From NCBI GenBank assembly GCA_019359635.1, contig JAHHGY010000040.1, forward strand, positions 1 to 33,318: 33,318 nucleotides of DNA. Direction: 5' to 3'. Below are positions 9,773 through 19,100 of the stretch, in pieces. Source of the stretch: Chroococcus sp. CMT-3BRIN-NPC107 (lineage in GTDB: Bacteria > Cyanobacteriota > Cyanobacteriia > Cyanobacteriales > Chroococcidiopsidaceae). Made by a program: the position numbers and the translations under genes. Positions within the stretch are counted from its first letter, which is position 1. Each line of letters begins with the position of its first letter. A model generated the notes under the pieces. The model did not search any database. It saw only the letters and a program-made list of their open reading frames with translations, and was not told the DNA's origin.

Positions 9773-11212
9773 CTAACAAGCACCTTTGCCAAACAAAACA
9801 ATTCTCACAGTATCGATTAAAATATCTAAATCTAAATTGAATGACCAGTTATCAATGTAATAAAGATCCAAGCGTACAGCATCAGCAAAATCACTAATAT
9901 TTGAGCGTCCTGAAACTTGCCAAAGCCCAGTAATACCTGGCAAAACTTGATGGCGAATATGATGCCAAGTAGCGAAACGTTCCACGTTTCGTAACGGTAA
10001 AGGGCGGGGGCCGACTAAGCTCATCTGTCCTAATAAAACATTAAATAATTGCGGTAATTCATCAATGCTAGTACGTCTAAGAAAACGGCCAACAAAAGTA
10101 ATTCGCGGATCGTTTTTAATCTTAAACATTACACCGTCATTTATTTCATTATTTTGTTCTAAAGTTTGTTGTAAAGTAACGGCATTAGCTACCATAGTCC
10201 GAAACTTCCAGACTTGAAATACCTTACCATGCAATCCCATTCGTTCTTGACAAAAGAAGATAGAACCAGGAGAAGAAAGCTTAATAGCGATCGCAGTTAT
10301 TACAAAGATCGGCGATAGTAAAATTAAACCCGATAGCGACCCAAAAACATCGATCAGACGTTTAAACCTGTAATCCCAACCGCTAATTAAGGGAAACTCT
10401 AATAATAATGTTGGTAATCCGGCAAAAACTTCAGGAACTCCGCGCCGATGAAGCATTTCTAAGCTAGAAGGAATCAGACGCATACTAATTCCCAACCGCC
10501 GCAACTGCCAATATAAAGTAGAAGCTAATTCTGTTTGCGGTAAGTTTTCGACTAATACTTCTCTCGCCTTGGATGCTTTGATTTTTTCGATAGTAGTTGC
10601 AGCATTAGCAGTACAAGCAAGGGCAGCTCCTACAATTTTATATTGCGATCGCCTTTGCAATACTTTACCCAAAATTGGAATGCGATCGCCATTAGCAATC
10701 AAAAATACCGAAACTGGTGGATGATATCTATCAAATTGCCGCAAAATTAAGGTTGTAACTAGCCGCAACCCAATTACTAAAAAGATGCTGCTAAACCAAG
10801 CCGTAAAAAAGAGCGATCGCGGTGGATCTAATTTAGGATCGTAGAAGTAGCAAAGCACCAAAGACATTAAATAAACTACGCTCACCAATTGACCAGAAAG
10901 TATATAGTTTTTTTGTTGCGTAGAGAAGTTATAAAGCCCTCGGTAAGCAAATAGTAAAAACGTACAGGTTGCAAATAGCCAAAATAAACTAGGTAAACTC
11001 AACAACTCCCACCAAGCTAGTTGAGGTGGAATAGGAGAGTAAAATTTATTCCAATGTTCCGCAAATCGCCACGCCAAAGCCAGCGCCAGTAAATCGCTTA
11101 ATAGTAAGGCTAATACCTGGTAAGCAAAAGTGTTAAATACTTGTTGGGGTTGAAAACTACCAGGGGCGCGAATATCATTTTTGTAGCGCGGCTGACTACA
11201 TAGTTTATTCAT
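9773..11212 (-). CDS. Polyprenyl-phosphate glycosylphosphotransferase (sugar transferase starting glycan assembly)
   Basis: This WbaP/WcaJ-type enzyme moves a sugar phosphate from a nucleotide sugar to undecaprenyl phosphate, the first membrane step in exopolysaccharide assembly. The N-terminal half contains several hydrophobic segments and a CoA-binding-like region. The C-terminal Bac_transf domain is complete: [50 protein letters not shown] and [11 protein letters not shown]. The start could be this ATG or a TTG at 11239, and neither has a clear Shine-Dalgarno sequence. It lies between the WecG-type gene and the ligase-like gene, eight bases before the latter's start. Which sugar is transferred (galactose or glucose) cannot be read from the sequence. 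Confidence 0.9.
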   Translation of the reverse strand: MNKLCSQPRYKNDIRAPGSFQPQQVFNTFAYQVLALLLSDLLALALAWRFAEHWNKFYSPIPPQLAWWELLSLPSLFWLFATCTFLLFAYRGLYNFSTQQKNYILSGQLVSVVYLMSLVLCYFYDPKLDPPRSLFFTAWFSSIFLVIGLRLVTTLILRQFDRYHPPVSVFLIANGDRIPILGKVLQRRSQYKIVGAALACTANAATTIEKIKASKAREVLVENLPQTELASTLYWQLRRLGISMRLIPSSLEMLHRRGVPEVFAGLPTLLLEFPLISGWDYRFKRLIDVFGSLSGLILLSPIFVITAIAIKLSSPGSIFFCQERMGLHGKVFQVWKFRTMVANAVTLQQTLEQNNEINDGVMFKIKNDPRITFVGRFLRRTSIDELPQLFNVLLGQMSLVGPRPLPLRNVERFATWHHIRHQVLPGITGLWQVSGRSNISDFADAVRLDLYYIDNWSFNLDLDILIDTVRIVLFGKGAC

Positions 11213-11291
11213 AACTGCGTGGCTGACTATTGGGAGCAACTACCTTAGTATTCCCCAAAAATCTAGTAAATCTGACTGAGAAATAAATTAT

Positions 11292-12071
11292 TTAATCAGA
11301 CAATTTTTTAGCAGAGGAAAGCCGATGTTTGCATAGTTGCAACCCAAACAACACTAAAAAAGCCGGATTATTGACTAAATACCGTCGCCACAATCTCCGA
11401 GGTTCCATAGCAAAGCGATAAAGCCACTCTAAGCCCAAATTCATCATCCAACGCGGAGACTGGGAAACTTCGCCACTATGAAAGCTAAAAGCTGCACCTA
11501 CTCCCACCATTACAGCTTGCAACAATCCATGCTGACGCGCCATCCATTCTTCTTGTTTTGGACAACCCAAACCTACCAATACAATCGCCGCACCCGAAGC
11601 ATGAATGCGGTTAACATCGGCGTTTTCTTCTTCTGGAGTCAAAACTCGAAAAGGGGGAGAATAAGTTCCAGAAATTGCCAAAGTAGGAAAACGTTGTTGT
11701 AAATTGGTTTGTAACTTAGCCAGCATTATCTCTGTACCGCCGTATAGATAAATCGAGAGGCTTTCAGTAGCAGCTTTTTCACACAATGCCAGCATCAAAT
11801 TGGGTCCATACACTCTAGGTTGTTTTGAGACTCCTAGCAGCCTTAAAGCCCACACTAAGGGCATTCCATCGGGTGTTACGAGCGCTGCTTTATTGATAAT
11901 TTGCTGGTAGTGCGATCGCCAGTAAGCCGTCATTACTACATGAACATTAGCTGCCACGATGTAGCAAGAAGTTTTATTTTTAGCCCAAATTGCCATGCGA
12001 CTTGTTGCGTCTTTATAGCTAGTTGCATGAACTTGGGTAGCTAGAATGTATTTATACGGACTTGAGTGCAT
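11292..12071 (-). CDS. WecG/TagA/CpsF family glycosyltransferase
   Basis: Members of this GT26 family add N-acetylmannosamine(-uronic acid) or similar sugars to a lipid-linked acceptor at the cytoplasmic face of the membrane. The 259-residue protein has the family signatures TPDGMPLVWALRLLG (about residues 67-81) and VGLGCPKQEEWM. The ATG begins six bases after the stop of the upstream GT4 gene, so translation is probably coupled. In this cluster it should add the second or a later sugar to the lipid-linked primer. The exact sugar is unknown. Confidence 0.88.
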   Translation of the reverse strand: MHSSPYKYILATQVHATSYKDATSRMAIWAKNKTSCYIVAANVHVVMTAYWRSHYQQIINKAALVTPDGMPLVWALRLLGVSKQPRVYGPNLMLALCEKAATESLSIYLYGGTEIMLAKLQTNLQQRFPTLAISGTYSPPFRVLTPEEENADVNRIHASGAAIVLVGLGCPKQEEWMARQHGLLQAVMVGVGAAFSFHSGEVSQSPRWMMNLGLEWLYRFAMEPRRLWRRYLVNNPAFLVLFGLQLCKHRLSSAKKLSD

Positions 12072-12077
12072 TGTTTT

Positions 12078-13265
12078 TTAAGATCGCTTTAATACTTTTT
12101 GATACGCTTGCTCAGTGCGATCGGCGATTTTCTGCCAAGTATAACGCGACTCTACTTTTTGTTTTCCAGCTTCACCCATTGCTTGCGCTTGGCTAGGGTG
12201 GAGTAATAAATGCATAATTTTTTCGGCTATTTGTTCGGGATCTTGCTCCACCAAATACCCATCAACGCCATCAGCGATTACTTCCGCTACGGCGGGAATA
12301 TTGCAGCCAATTACAGGTTTAGCCAAACTCCAAGCTTCTGTATATACTCCCCCAAAGCTTTCTTGAGAGGAGGGAACACAAAGCAATGTTGAAGATGCGA
12401 TCGCATTTGTTTTTGTTTGTAAGTCTACTTTTCCTAAGCGATGAATCCGCCTGTCGTTTACGGCGGCAAAATATTGTTCTGATTTGCCTACGGGTGGGCC
12501 AATAAATACAAAATGTACATCAGGAAGTTTCTGCCAGACTATTTTTGCTGCTTCAATTACTTGCTGATAACCTTTATACGGGTAATGCTGCCCTAAAAAT
12601 AATACGAAAGGTTCTTCAATTTGATATTTGCTTTTAAATGCTGCGGCTTCTGCTTGAGGGGCTAGAATTGCCCCTATGCCTATAATCGTAATTCTGTCTT
12701 CTTTTACACCTAAATCTATCAAAATTTGCTTTTCAGCATTAGTTAAAGCAATTACCGCATCTGCCATTTGATAGAGCTTGATATAGGCTTTGTAGCGCCA
12801 TCCTACCCAACGCGGATGATGTACGGGAGTAAAAATAAACGGAATATCGTGGTGTTTGGCTGCTTGATAAGAGGCATAACTTAGCCCTTCTCTACCAATT
12901 CGCACGTTATGAATTAAATCGGCTTTAGCTGCATAACTAGATAAATGTTGCTCCAAGCAAGCAGCAATAGGCGGTAATGCCACATTCATCAAGGGATAGT
13001 ATATTAGCACATAAGGAGCGATCCGTATTTTCTCACTTATAGAAAGCCCCAATCGATGTACGCTTATGCCGTCAACTGTGTAGTTGTAGTTTTTAGTAGG
13101 TGATCGCACAGTTGTACCCAGCAGCCAATCTGTGCGGTTGGTATCCCATTGACTAACTACTTGAATAGAATGTTGTAATTGTAGCTGTTGGGCGATTAAA
13201 TGCTGATGAAGTTGAGCGCCACCGATATAAGGCGGATAAGCAGTTAGAGTGTAAAGTAGTTGCAT
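12078..13265 (-). CDS. GT4 family glycosyltransferase
   Basis: This 395-residue GT-B fold retaining glycosyltransferase opens with a typical acceptor-domain start (YPPYIGGAQLHQHLIAQQL). It has FVLFLGQHYPYKGYQQVIEA at the start of the donor domain and the nucleotide-sugar motif SSQESFGGVYTEAWSLAKPV with the E-x7-E pattern. It should act at the cytoplasmic face of the membrane on a lipid-linked glycan. It lies seven bases after the GT2 gene upstream and six before the WecG-type gene, so the cluster is tightly packed. Donor and acceptor cannot be inferred. Confidence 0.88.
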   Translation of the reverse strand: MQLLYTLTAYPPYIGGAQLHQHLIAQQLQLQHSIQVVSQWDTNRTDWLLGTTVRSPTKNYNYTVDGISVHRLGLSISEKIRIAPYVLIYYPLMNVALPPIAACLEQHLSSYAAKADLIHNVRIGREGLSYASYQAAKHHDIPFIFTPVHHPRWVGWRYKAYIKLYQMADAVIALTNAEKQILIDLGVKEDRITIIGIGAILAPQAEAAAFKSKYQIEEPFVLFLGQHYPYKGYQQVIEAAKIVWQKLPDVHFVFIGPPVGKSEQYFAAVNDRRIHRLGKVDLQTKTNAIASSTLLCVPSSQESFGGVYTEAWSLAKPVIGCNIPAVAEVIADGVDGYLVEQDPEQIAEKIMHLLLHPSQAQAMGEAGKQKVESRYTWQKIADRTEQAYQKVLKRS

Positions 13266-13272
13266 TCTGTAA

Positions 13273-14163
13273 TTATTGACGTTTAATTATTGTGTATTTA
13301 ATCAAAATAAATTGAACGAGATACCAAGCTGTTTTGACTAAAAATAAAGGTATGCCAAAGAGGAGATTATATTTTTCTATATGATAAAAAAACTGTGCAG
13401 GTAAATAGTATTGTGATTTCTTATTCCAGAATAGTTGAGGTAGTTTTATACTACTCATTTGTGACAAGTAGTTAGAAAATGAGTGAATAGCGTTATTTTC
13501 TCCTGGCAATATTACTTTAGCTGAACCTAAAATACATACTTTATATTTAGCGTGAGTTGCCTTTAATATATATATTACATCGCCAAAATAATGAGGAAAG
13601 TGATCGGCATTAGGCAATCCAATTTTGTTAACTATTGCACTAGAAATTCCTACACAATAACCGCTCAATCCATCTACAAAAATAACTTCTTCAGGGCTTG
13701 CTTTTAACCTATTTCGTCCTTTAAAGCCACTTTCTACAGGCTCGTTAGATTCAGGAGTGTAGCAACTAGCACCAACAATTGTCTCTGGATTTATTTTAAG
13801 AAAGTTTACTATTAAACTTAAAGTTGCTGTATCGGGAATACAATCATCATTTAGCCAAATTAAGTATTTTGCACCTCTATTAATTGCATACTCCATTCCT
13901 TTTTTAATTGCGCCAGTCCACCATAAGTTCCCATCTCCCGATAAAACTATAACTTCTGGATATAAATCTTTAATGGCTTCGGTAGTACCATCGGTAGAGC
14001 CATCGTCTATAACTATTAGATGATAACGCTCTAAATCGCCACTCTTGCTCAAATTATAGAGACAACTAAGGGTAATATTTTTGCGATTATGAACAGGAAT
14101 AATTATATATACAGATTCTTTAGGCAAGCACAGAGTATTGTAGGTAGCCTCTGTATTATCCAT
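13273..14163 (-). CDS. GT2 family glycosyltransferase
   Basis: This 296-residue inverting GT-A glycosyltransferase has YIIIPVHNRKNITLSCL near the N-terminus, the nucleotide-binding VIDDGSTDGT, GNLWWTGAIKKGM and the metal-binding WLNDDCIP. The pattern is close to rhamnosyltransferase-like GT2 proteins. The C-terminus ends in a hydrophobic stretch (FGIPLFLVKTAWYLVQFIL) that may anchor it to the membrane. No HIP1 octamer occurs in the gene, and it looks more AT-rich than its neighbours, which hints at later acquisition. The sugar specificity is unknown. Confidence 0.87.
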   Translation of the reverse strand: MDNTEATYNTLCLPKESVYIIIPVHNRKNITLSCLYNLSKSGDLERYHLIVIDDGSTDGTTEAIKDLYPEVIVLSGDGNLWWTGAIKKGMEYAINRGAKYLIWLNDDCIPDTATLSLIVNFLKINPETIVGASCYTPESNEPVESGFKGRNRLKASPEEVIFVDGLSGYCVGISSAIVNKIGLPNADHFPHYFGDVIYILKATHAKYKVCILGSAKVILPGENNAIHSFSNYLSQMSSIKLPQLFWNKKSQYYLPAQFFYHIEKYNLLFGIPLFLVKTAWYLVQFILIKYTIIKRQ

Positions 14164-14192
14164 AAAAAATTATAAAATACCTATTACATTTA

Positions 14193-15014
14193 TTAAATCC
14201 ACTCTTGCAATTCATGATTGAAACGGAAAATTCCATTTTGATTAAAAGTTTTTTTGATTTTGCTAGGTAGATACCACAAACCTTTATCTAAACAATACAA
14301 TACAAAGTCTGATAAATTTGGTTGTACAACTAAATACTGCATCTCTTTATAGTAAGCAGTTAAATTTTCTGATATTTGCCCCTGATGTTTTCTAAATCCT
14401 CCCAGATAAGATTCAACAATTTTTAGTTCCTGCGCTTTTGAAAATTGTGACCAAAGATAAAAATCCCCCGCATACTTTAGGGTTGACAAGTAATTACAAT
14501 CAATTAGTTCGTTTAATGAAGAAGACCAGAAAGTTGATTCTTGTTGGATAAATGGTAATTTAGTTCCGTAGTATCCACAATTGAAAAATCTTTTCCGATA
14601 ACGATAAGGTAATCTACAATCAACAATATGAAATTGTTCGTTATAAGTAACGCTATATCCAGTTAACCAGTGTGCTTTTTTTTTATCAAAAATTTCTCCT
14701 ACTACATCAAAAGCATATTTATTATAATAATCTCCCGCATTTAAGTAAGCAATAATATCACCAGATACAATTCTTAGTCCTTTCGTTAATGCCGCATACA
14801 ATCCTGAATCCTGTTCTGAAATAATTTTTATATGTTTAGATTCAAAAGAGTTTATAATAGCAATTGTTTTGTCTGTTGATTTACCATCACAGATGATATA
14901 TTCTAATTCAAACTTATTTGCTAAAACCGAAGTTTGCTCAATAACCGATCTAATAGTTTCTTCTATATATTTTTCAGCATTTAAACATGGCGTAATAATT
15001 GAAAATTTTTTCAT
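14193..15014 (-). CDS. GT2 family glycosyltransferase (WcaA-like)
   Basis: This 273-residue inverting glycosyltransferase starts with KKFSIITPCLNAEKYIEETI and carries YIICDGKSTDKTIAI and IIAYLNAGDYY, where the usual DXD-like region is replaced by NAGD. This replacement is common in this GT2 subgroup. It is the first gene of the exopolysaccharide cluster. The coding sequence is notably AT-rich and has no HIP1 octamer. It lies 29 bp before the next GT2 gene. Donor and acceptor are not deducible. Confidence 0.86.
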   Translation of the reverse strand: MKKFSIITPCLNAEKYIEETIRSVIEQTSVLANKFELEYIICDGKSTDKTIAIINSFESKHIKIISEQDSGLYAALTKGLRIVSGDIIAYLNAGDYYNKYAFDVVGEIFDKKKAHWLTGYSVTYNEQFHIVDCRLPYRYRKRFFNCGYYGTKLPFIQQESTFWSSSLNELIDCNYLSTLKYAGDFYLWSQFSKAQELKIVESYLGGFRKHQGQISENLTAYYKEMQYLVVQPNLSDFVLYCLDKGLWYLPSKIKKTFNQNGIFRFNHELQEWI

Positions 15015-15221
15015 ATTTTTGAAGTCTTTAAAATTTAACTAATAATATGATTTCGGACTTTTTTATTAACTATATCTGAGTAAGAGTTTTCATCTGCTAA
15101 AAAAAACGACTTCTAAAGCTTTTAATTCACACTATCAACTAAATTAAAACCTATATCAGTCGATCGTAGTTAAATTATTCTAGTAATCAATCGCACCTAC
15201 ACAAAGCTGTAAATATTATTA
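15015..15221. other. Intergenic region upstream of the exopolysaccharide cluster
   Basis: This AT-rich gap separates the first glycosyltransferase gene from the terminator of the RRM gene. It must hold the cluster's promoter if the upstream terminator works. I cannot assign -35 and -10 boxes with confidence, and I see no reading frame. Confidence 0.4.
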
Positions 15222-15275
15222 CAACAAAAATACCGATAAGTTATGATGTTTACTTCCTTCGTCATAACTTATCGG
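15222..15275 (-). terminator. Strong terminator of the RRM gene
   Basis: A perfect 14-bp stem CCGATAAGTTATGA/TCATAACTTATCGG (15233-15246, 15262-15275) has a 15-nt loop. On the minus strand it is followed by TATTTTTGTTG. It lies 50 bp after the stop of the RRM gene and should isolate that gene from the exopolysaccharide cluster. Confidence 0.8.
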
Positions 15276-15325
15276 CTGTACAATACTATTGCGTTTTAAT
15301 CGGCGTTAAAGAAAAGTATTTAGGC

Positions 15326-15613
15326 TTAATACTCGCTTCTTCTAGAAACTCCGCCCTCACGTCGATTTTCTTCTCTGGGTTTAGCTTTGTTTACTCTTAA
15401 CTGGCGACCCATCCATTCCGCGCCATCTAATTCAGTAATGGCAGTATCTTCTTGGGCATCTTCATTCATATCAACAAAAGCAAACCCGCGCATCCGTCCG
15501 GTTTCTCTGTCTGTAGGTAAAACAATTCTTTTGATTGAGCCGTACTCCGCAAATACTGCTCTGAGGTCTTCTTCAGTAGCGCGGTAAGAGAGGTTTCCAA
15601 CGTAAATAGTCAT
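15326..15613 (-). CDS. RRM-domain RNA-binding protein (cyanobacterial Rbp type)
   Basis: This 95-residue single-RRM protein carries RNP2 (IYVGNL, residues 3-8) and RNP1 (RGFAFVDM), followed by a short charged tail (KPREENRREGGVSRRSEY). Proteins of this type in cyanobacteria bind mRNA, and several are cold-induced. I chose the ATG at 15613, where the protein starts MTIYVGNLSY. An in-frame start 11 codons upstream would add residues outside the RRM. The tail lacks a long glycine-rich region, so it resembles the short-tailed members. A strong terminator follows. Confidence 0.92.
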   Translation of the reverse strand: MTIYVGNLSYRATEEDLRAVFAEYGSIKRIVLPTDRETGRMRGFAFVDMNEDAQEDTAITELDGAEWMGRQLRVNKAKPREENRREGGVSRRSEY

Positions 15614-15886
15614 AGAAGTCGCATTAAGTCTGGACGAGTAGCACAAGCTTCAGACCAGTAGCCGGATAGATGACACAGTGCTAGAAAGTAAAATCTATCT
15701 GACTTATCAGTATTAAATCTAGATTTTGTCTAACCCAATAGGTAGCCAGTCTAGACTTCAACCAAAGAGGAATCTGAACTTACACATACCGTCATATCAT
15801 AACTTATTAGTAAGTTTTTCCAAGGTGATCTGGGCTACAAAACTCTTTACTGTTGCGGTTACTAGCAAGCTAACCGCAATGTTTTA
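15614..15886. promoter_or_regulatory. Likely promoter and 5' leader of the RRM gene
   Basis: This 273-bp non-coding stretch lies upstream of the RRM gene. It holds two short palindromes, AAATCTAGATTT (15715-15726) and AGTCTAGACT (15748-15757). Long 5' leaders are known for cyanobacterial cold-induced rbp genes, so regulation through the leader is plausible but inferred. Confidence 0.35.
15853..15879 (-). terminator. Hairpin after the 73-residue protein gene
   Basis: A 9-bp stem TTGCGGTTA/TAACCGCAA (15853-15861, 15871-15879) with a 9-nt loop starts 8 bp past the stop of the small minus-strand gene. No clear T run follows on the minus strand, so termination may be weak. Confidence 0.45.
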
Positions 15887-16108
15887 TTAGTCAATGGAAA
15901 TAGATTGAGGCCCTTTACTATTGCCATTGCGATCGCCATCATTGCTAAAGCTACTATAAGTTGTAGTCCCACCTTGCTCAGAGAGCCAACTTTTAACGGG
16001 ATCGTCATTTAAGTTGAGGCGCAAAAAACCAGAGCAAAGCCCACCTAAAAACGAAACTGGGTGCTGAGTCAATTCTTTAAAAAGGGGTGATAGTTCGTCT
16101 AAAAACAT
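15887..16108 (-). CDS. Small protein of unknown function
   Basis: The 73-residue protein starts MFLDELSPLFKELTQHPVSF and continues with a glycine-rich hydrophobic stretch (LGGLCSGFLRLNL), then DDPVKSWLSEQ and a low-complexity Ser/Asn/Gly tail. I do not recognise a named domain. The N-terminal two thirds look like a conserved cyanobacterial small protein, while the tail is probably variable. It lies 78 bp downstream of nrdJ on the same strand, is followed by a hairpin, and contains a HIP1 octamer. A functional link to nrdJ is only suggested by position. Confidence 0.65.
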   Translation of the reverse strand: MFLDELSPLFKELTQHPVSFLGGLCSGFLRLNLNDDPVKSWLSEQGGTTTYSSFSNDGDRNGNSKGPQSISID

Positions 16109-16186
16109 TTTCTAAGTCTCCGTGATGCTCTTGGCTGAAATTTTAACGTGTTTGCAAGTAAAATTGGCTGCTCTAGGGGAAGATTC

Positions 16187-19100
16187 CTATTTAGGTTCTT
16201 CTGCTGCAAATAAGCATTTATCGGAATCGCAACCCGCCGGGCCAGCTTCGGTTATTTCGCCAACGTCGTAACGACTCAAAGCGGCGTAAAAATCATCGGT
16301 TTGGCGGCGGCTTTTTACTTCTGCCATTAATTGATTGTAAGTTTCTCTAGTAATGGGTTCAAAAGGTAAGCGGGGGAAGGTTTGATGAGCGTCAAATCGA
16401 GCCAACAAAGCGGCGGAAATATAACCTTCATCATCCCGGATTGCTTCATAAATGCGCGTTCCCAAGCTTTCAATTTCGTGTTCTCTTAGCTCAATGGTGG
16501 CGCTGGTGTTGTGAGCTACATAGTGCTTTTGCACCTGCATATAAAAATCCATTTGAGCAGCAGCGCTAAACTTACTAATATCAATTTCATCTGCCCCTGG
16601 TAAATCTGCCCAAGGTACAGCAACGGGAATTTCTACTAGCCATTCGGTACAGCGATTGTCAAAAGGATTATTTAGCAAGTTGCCATTTTCGTCTTTATCA
16701 GATTGCGACGGCACAATATTGTAGCCATAATCAATACAAGCTTGGGCTACAGGGTCGTTTTTGCGGAAAGTGATGCGGCGAATAAAACGTTGAGCTTTGG
16801 GGGGATGCCAGCCTGGAGACGCGCCTGTGAGTAAAGATTTTGTACCCGATGGTTGTACCGTTGTACAGCGATTTGGACGCTTGAGATTATGGGTGTCGCA
16901 ATAGCGCCAAACGGCATTATTAACAATTTCTTTCCATCGACTTAAATATTCTTGTTCTTGCTGCTTAAACTCTAATCCTGCCTCGTGCGGTCTTCCAGCT
17001 TCCCACCAGCGCAGCCACTCCGTACCAAAAGCATTAACGAAAAAGTCAAATAACCCAGTGAAAGATACGCCCACAATCGGGTCTAATTCCCGTGATCGCT
17101 GATATCTTTGTTCGATAAATTGATGATTCAATAAAGCAGCTACAGACAAAGCTCCGGCGGTAAAAGCTTCTTCTTGTTCTTGGCGATCGCGCGGATCGAT
17201 TTGATTGAGGTGAATCTCCGAAAGATTGCAGTGGAAATTAGCGCCAAGAATTTCTCCGCAATTGTGAGCAACTAAACCGTTCGCATCAAATCTGGCTACT
17301 CCAGGAACCGTACAATCATAAACAGATTCTTGACCATCTGATTCAATACTGCAAACTGTGATGCTAAAACGTTCGCGATTAATGTTTCGCTTGTATCCTA
17401 ATAACAAACTTTGTAAACGTTCAGCCTTTTTAGGTTCTTGAAACCCAATTAGTTTTTGGAAACTAACAATATTGTCGTTAGCTATAACTAATTCATGCTG
17501 TGCCTCACAAAAATATTCTGCTAGTTCCCGACTAGAGTCTGGTAACATTCTTACCCCTTCTAATCGGCAATTTTGATAAATACAAGCAGCAATTCCTAAG
17601 CGGAGTAGCATCCTTTGTACAGCTTCAAGCAAAGGCAAATTGCTTTGAGCTAATCGTATGCTGACACCTTTATTTTGAGTACCTTGGACGCTACCATCAG
17701 CATCAAATATTCCTTGCAGAAAACCACAGTAGAAGTTAAAGCTTGCTTGTTCTATTTCTGGCGTAACTGTCTTGTGTTTAATAGTGATGCCATAATTACG
17801 AGCAAGCCCAGCCAAATCCGTAGAGCTTACTTGATAATACTTATGTTGTTTATGGTAAATTCCTGCTAGTTTGTCACTATTTTGAACTGAGCTTTTAACC
17901 AAACCAAGAGCATACTCTTTTCTCTTGGAAAGCTCTGTGGAGGGAAACCCTCCCCACAGACTTTCCGCCATTTCTACTTGGTTATCGCCCCAATACCTCA
18001 AATGTGCTTGATAGCTGTAGTTAGCCAGATTGTGACTAAAACAACCATCGCCTACCAAGTTACCTAATAGCCAGCCTTCATCTTTTGTCCCTTTGCCATC
18101 CCAAGGTGGCAATTCTCGGTGATTGTGGATTGAGATGCGATCGCCTATTTGCAATTTACCCGCTTCAACCCATTCTGTATACTGACTATTTTGAGTTTGA
18201 GCGGTGATTTTTAACAGTTGATGATTTTCTGTTAATCGCAGGCTATAACCTTCTTTTGTCCGCAACTTAACCACAGGCTTAACTCCTGTAAAAAAGAAGC
18301 CTTGAGGCGTGGTACTAAATAATTCGCCGTTAACATAAGTACCGTGTTGTACGCCGATTAAATTCTTAACTTGCCAAGCACCTTTTTCGGTATGAATCCA
18401 GGTATCTGCTGTAACGCAAGGATTCAAAGCATATCTAGAAAGCCGATGATCGACTTCTGTTGCGGGCATTTCGGGAGCGCGATTAAGCAACCAATCCGCC
18501 GCCGATGCTTCAGAATTTGCGTAGGTTTTGAGAAAGTCTTTTTTTAGTTCGGGAGTATTTACTATGTCTGCGTTTGCTCGTGCGATCGCTTCTCCCGCCC
18601 ATTGAATCGCACCTTCTCCAGAATAATACTGCTGTCTTACAGCGTTAATACAGTCTTCTAGGCTTGGTTTGCGGTGAAATACTCGCGTATGGTTTGCCAT
18701 CCTTAGCGCATCTCGTTCGGGATCGATGCGCCAGTTGCCGTTTTCATCTTGATGCCATAAGTTACCCTTAGCATTAGCAAATAATTCATCTTCGCTAACC
18801 CCCTGCCTCATCCCGGCGCTACGACGCACGTTACCCGCTACCACTACTACTGCCGCTTCATCAATTAATAAGCAGCACTCCACAGAATTTAATTGTCGCC
18901 CTACAGCCTTATTGAGAATACTGGCACAGCGATCGTACAATTCAGGCAGTTTAACCGGGTTAGCAACGCCGCCAAAGCCTTGTAAGCGCTCTCCTTCGCC
19001 CCGAATATCATCAATAACTACTTGAACTATTATGTCACCTGTAAATCTTTCGTCGCTGGAAAGTTCTAATAAAGTTTGATAAGACTTAACCCACCCAGCG

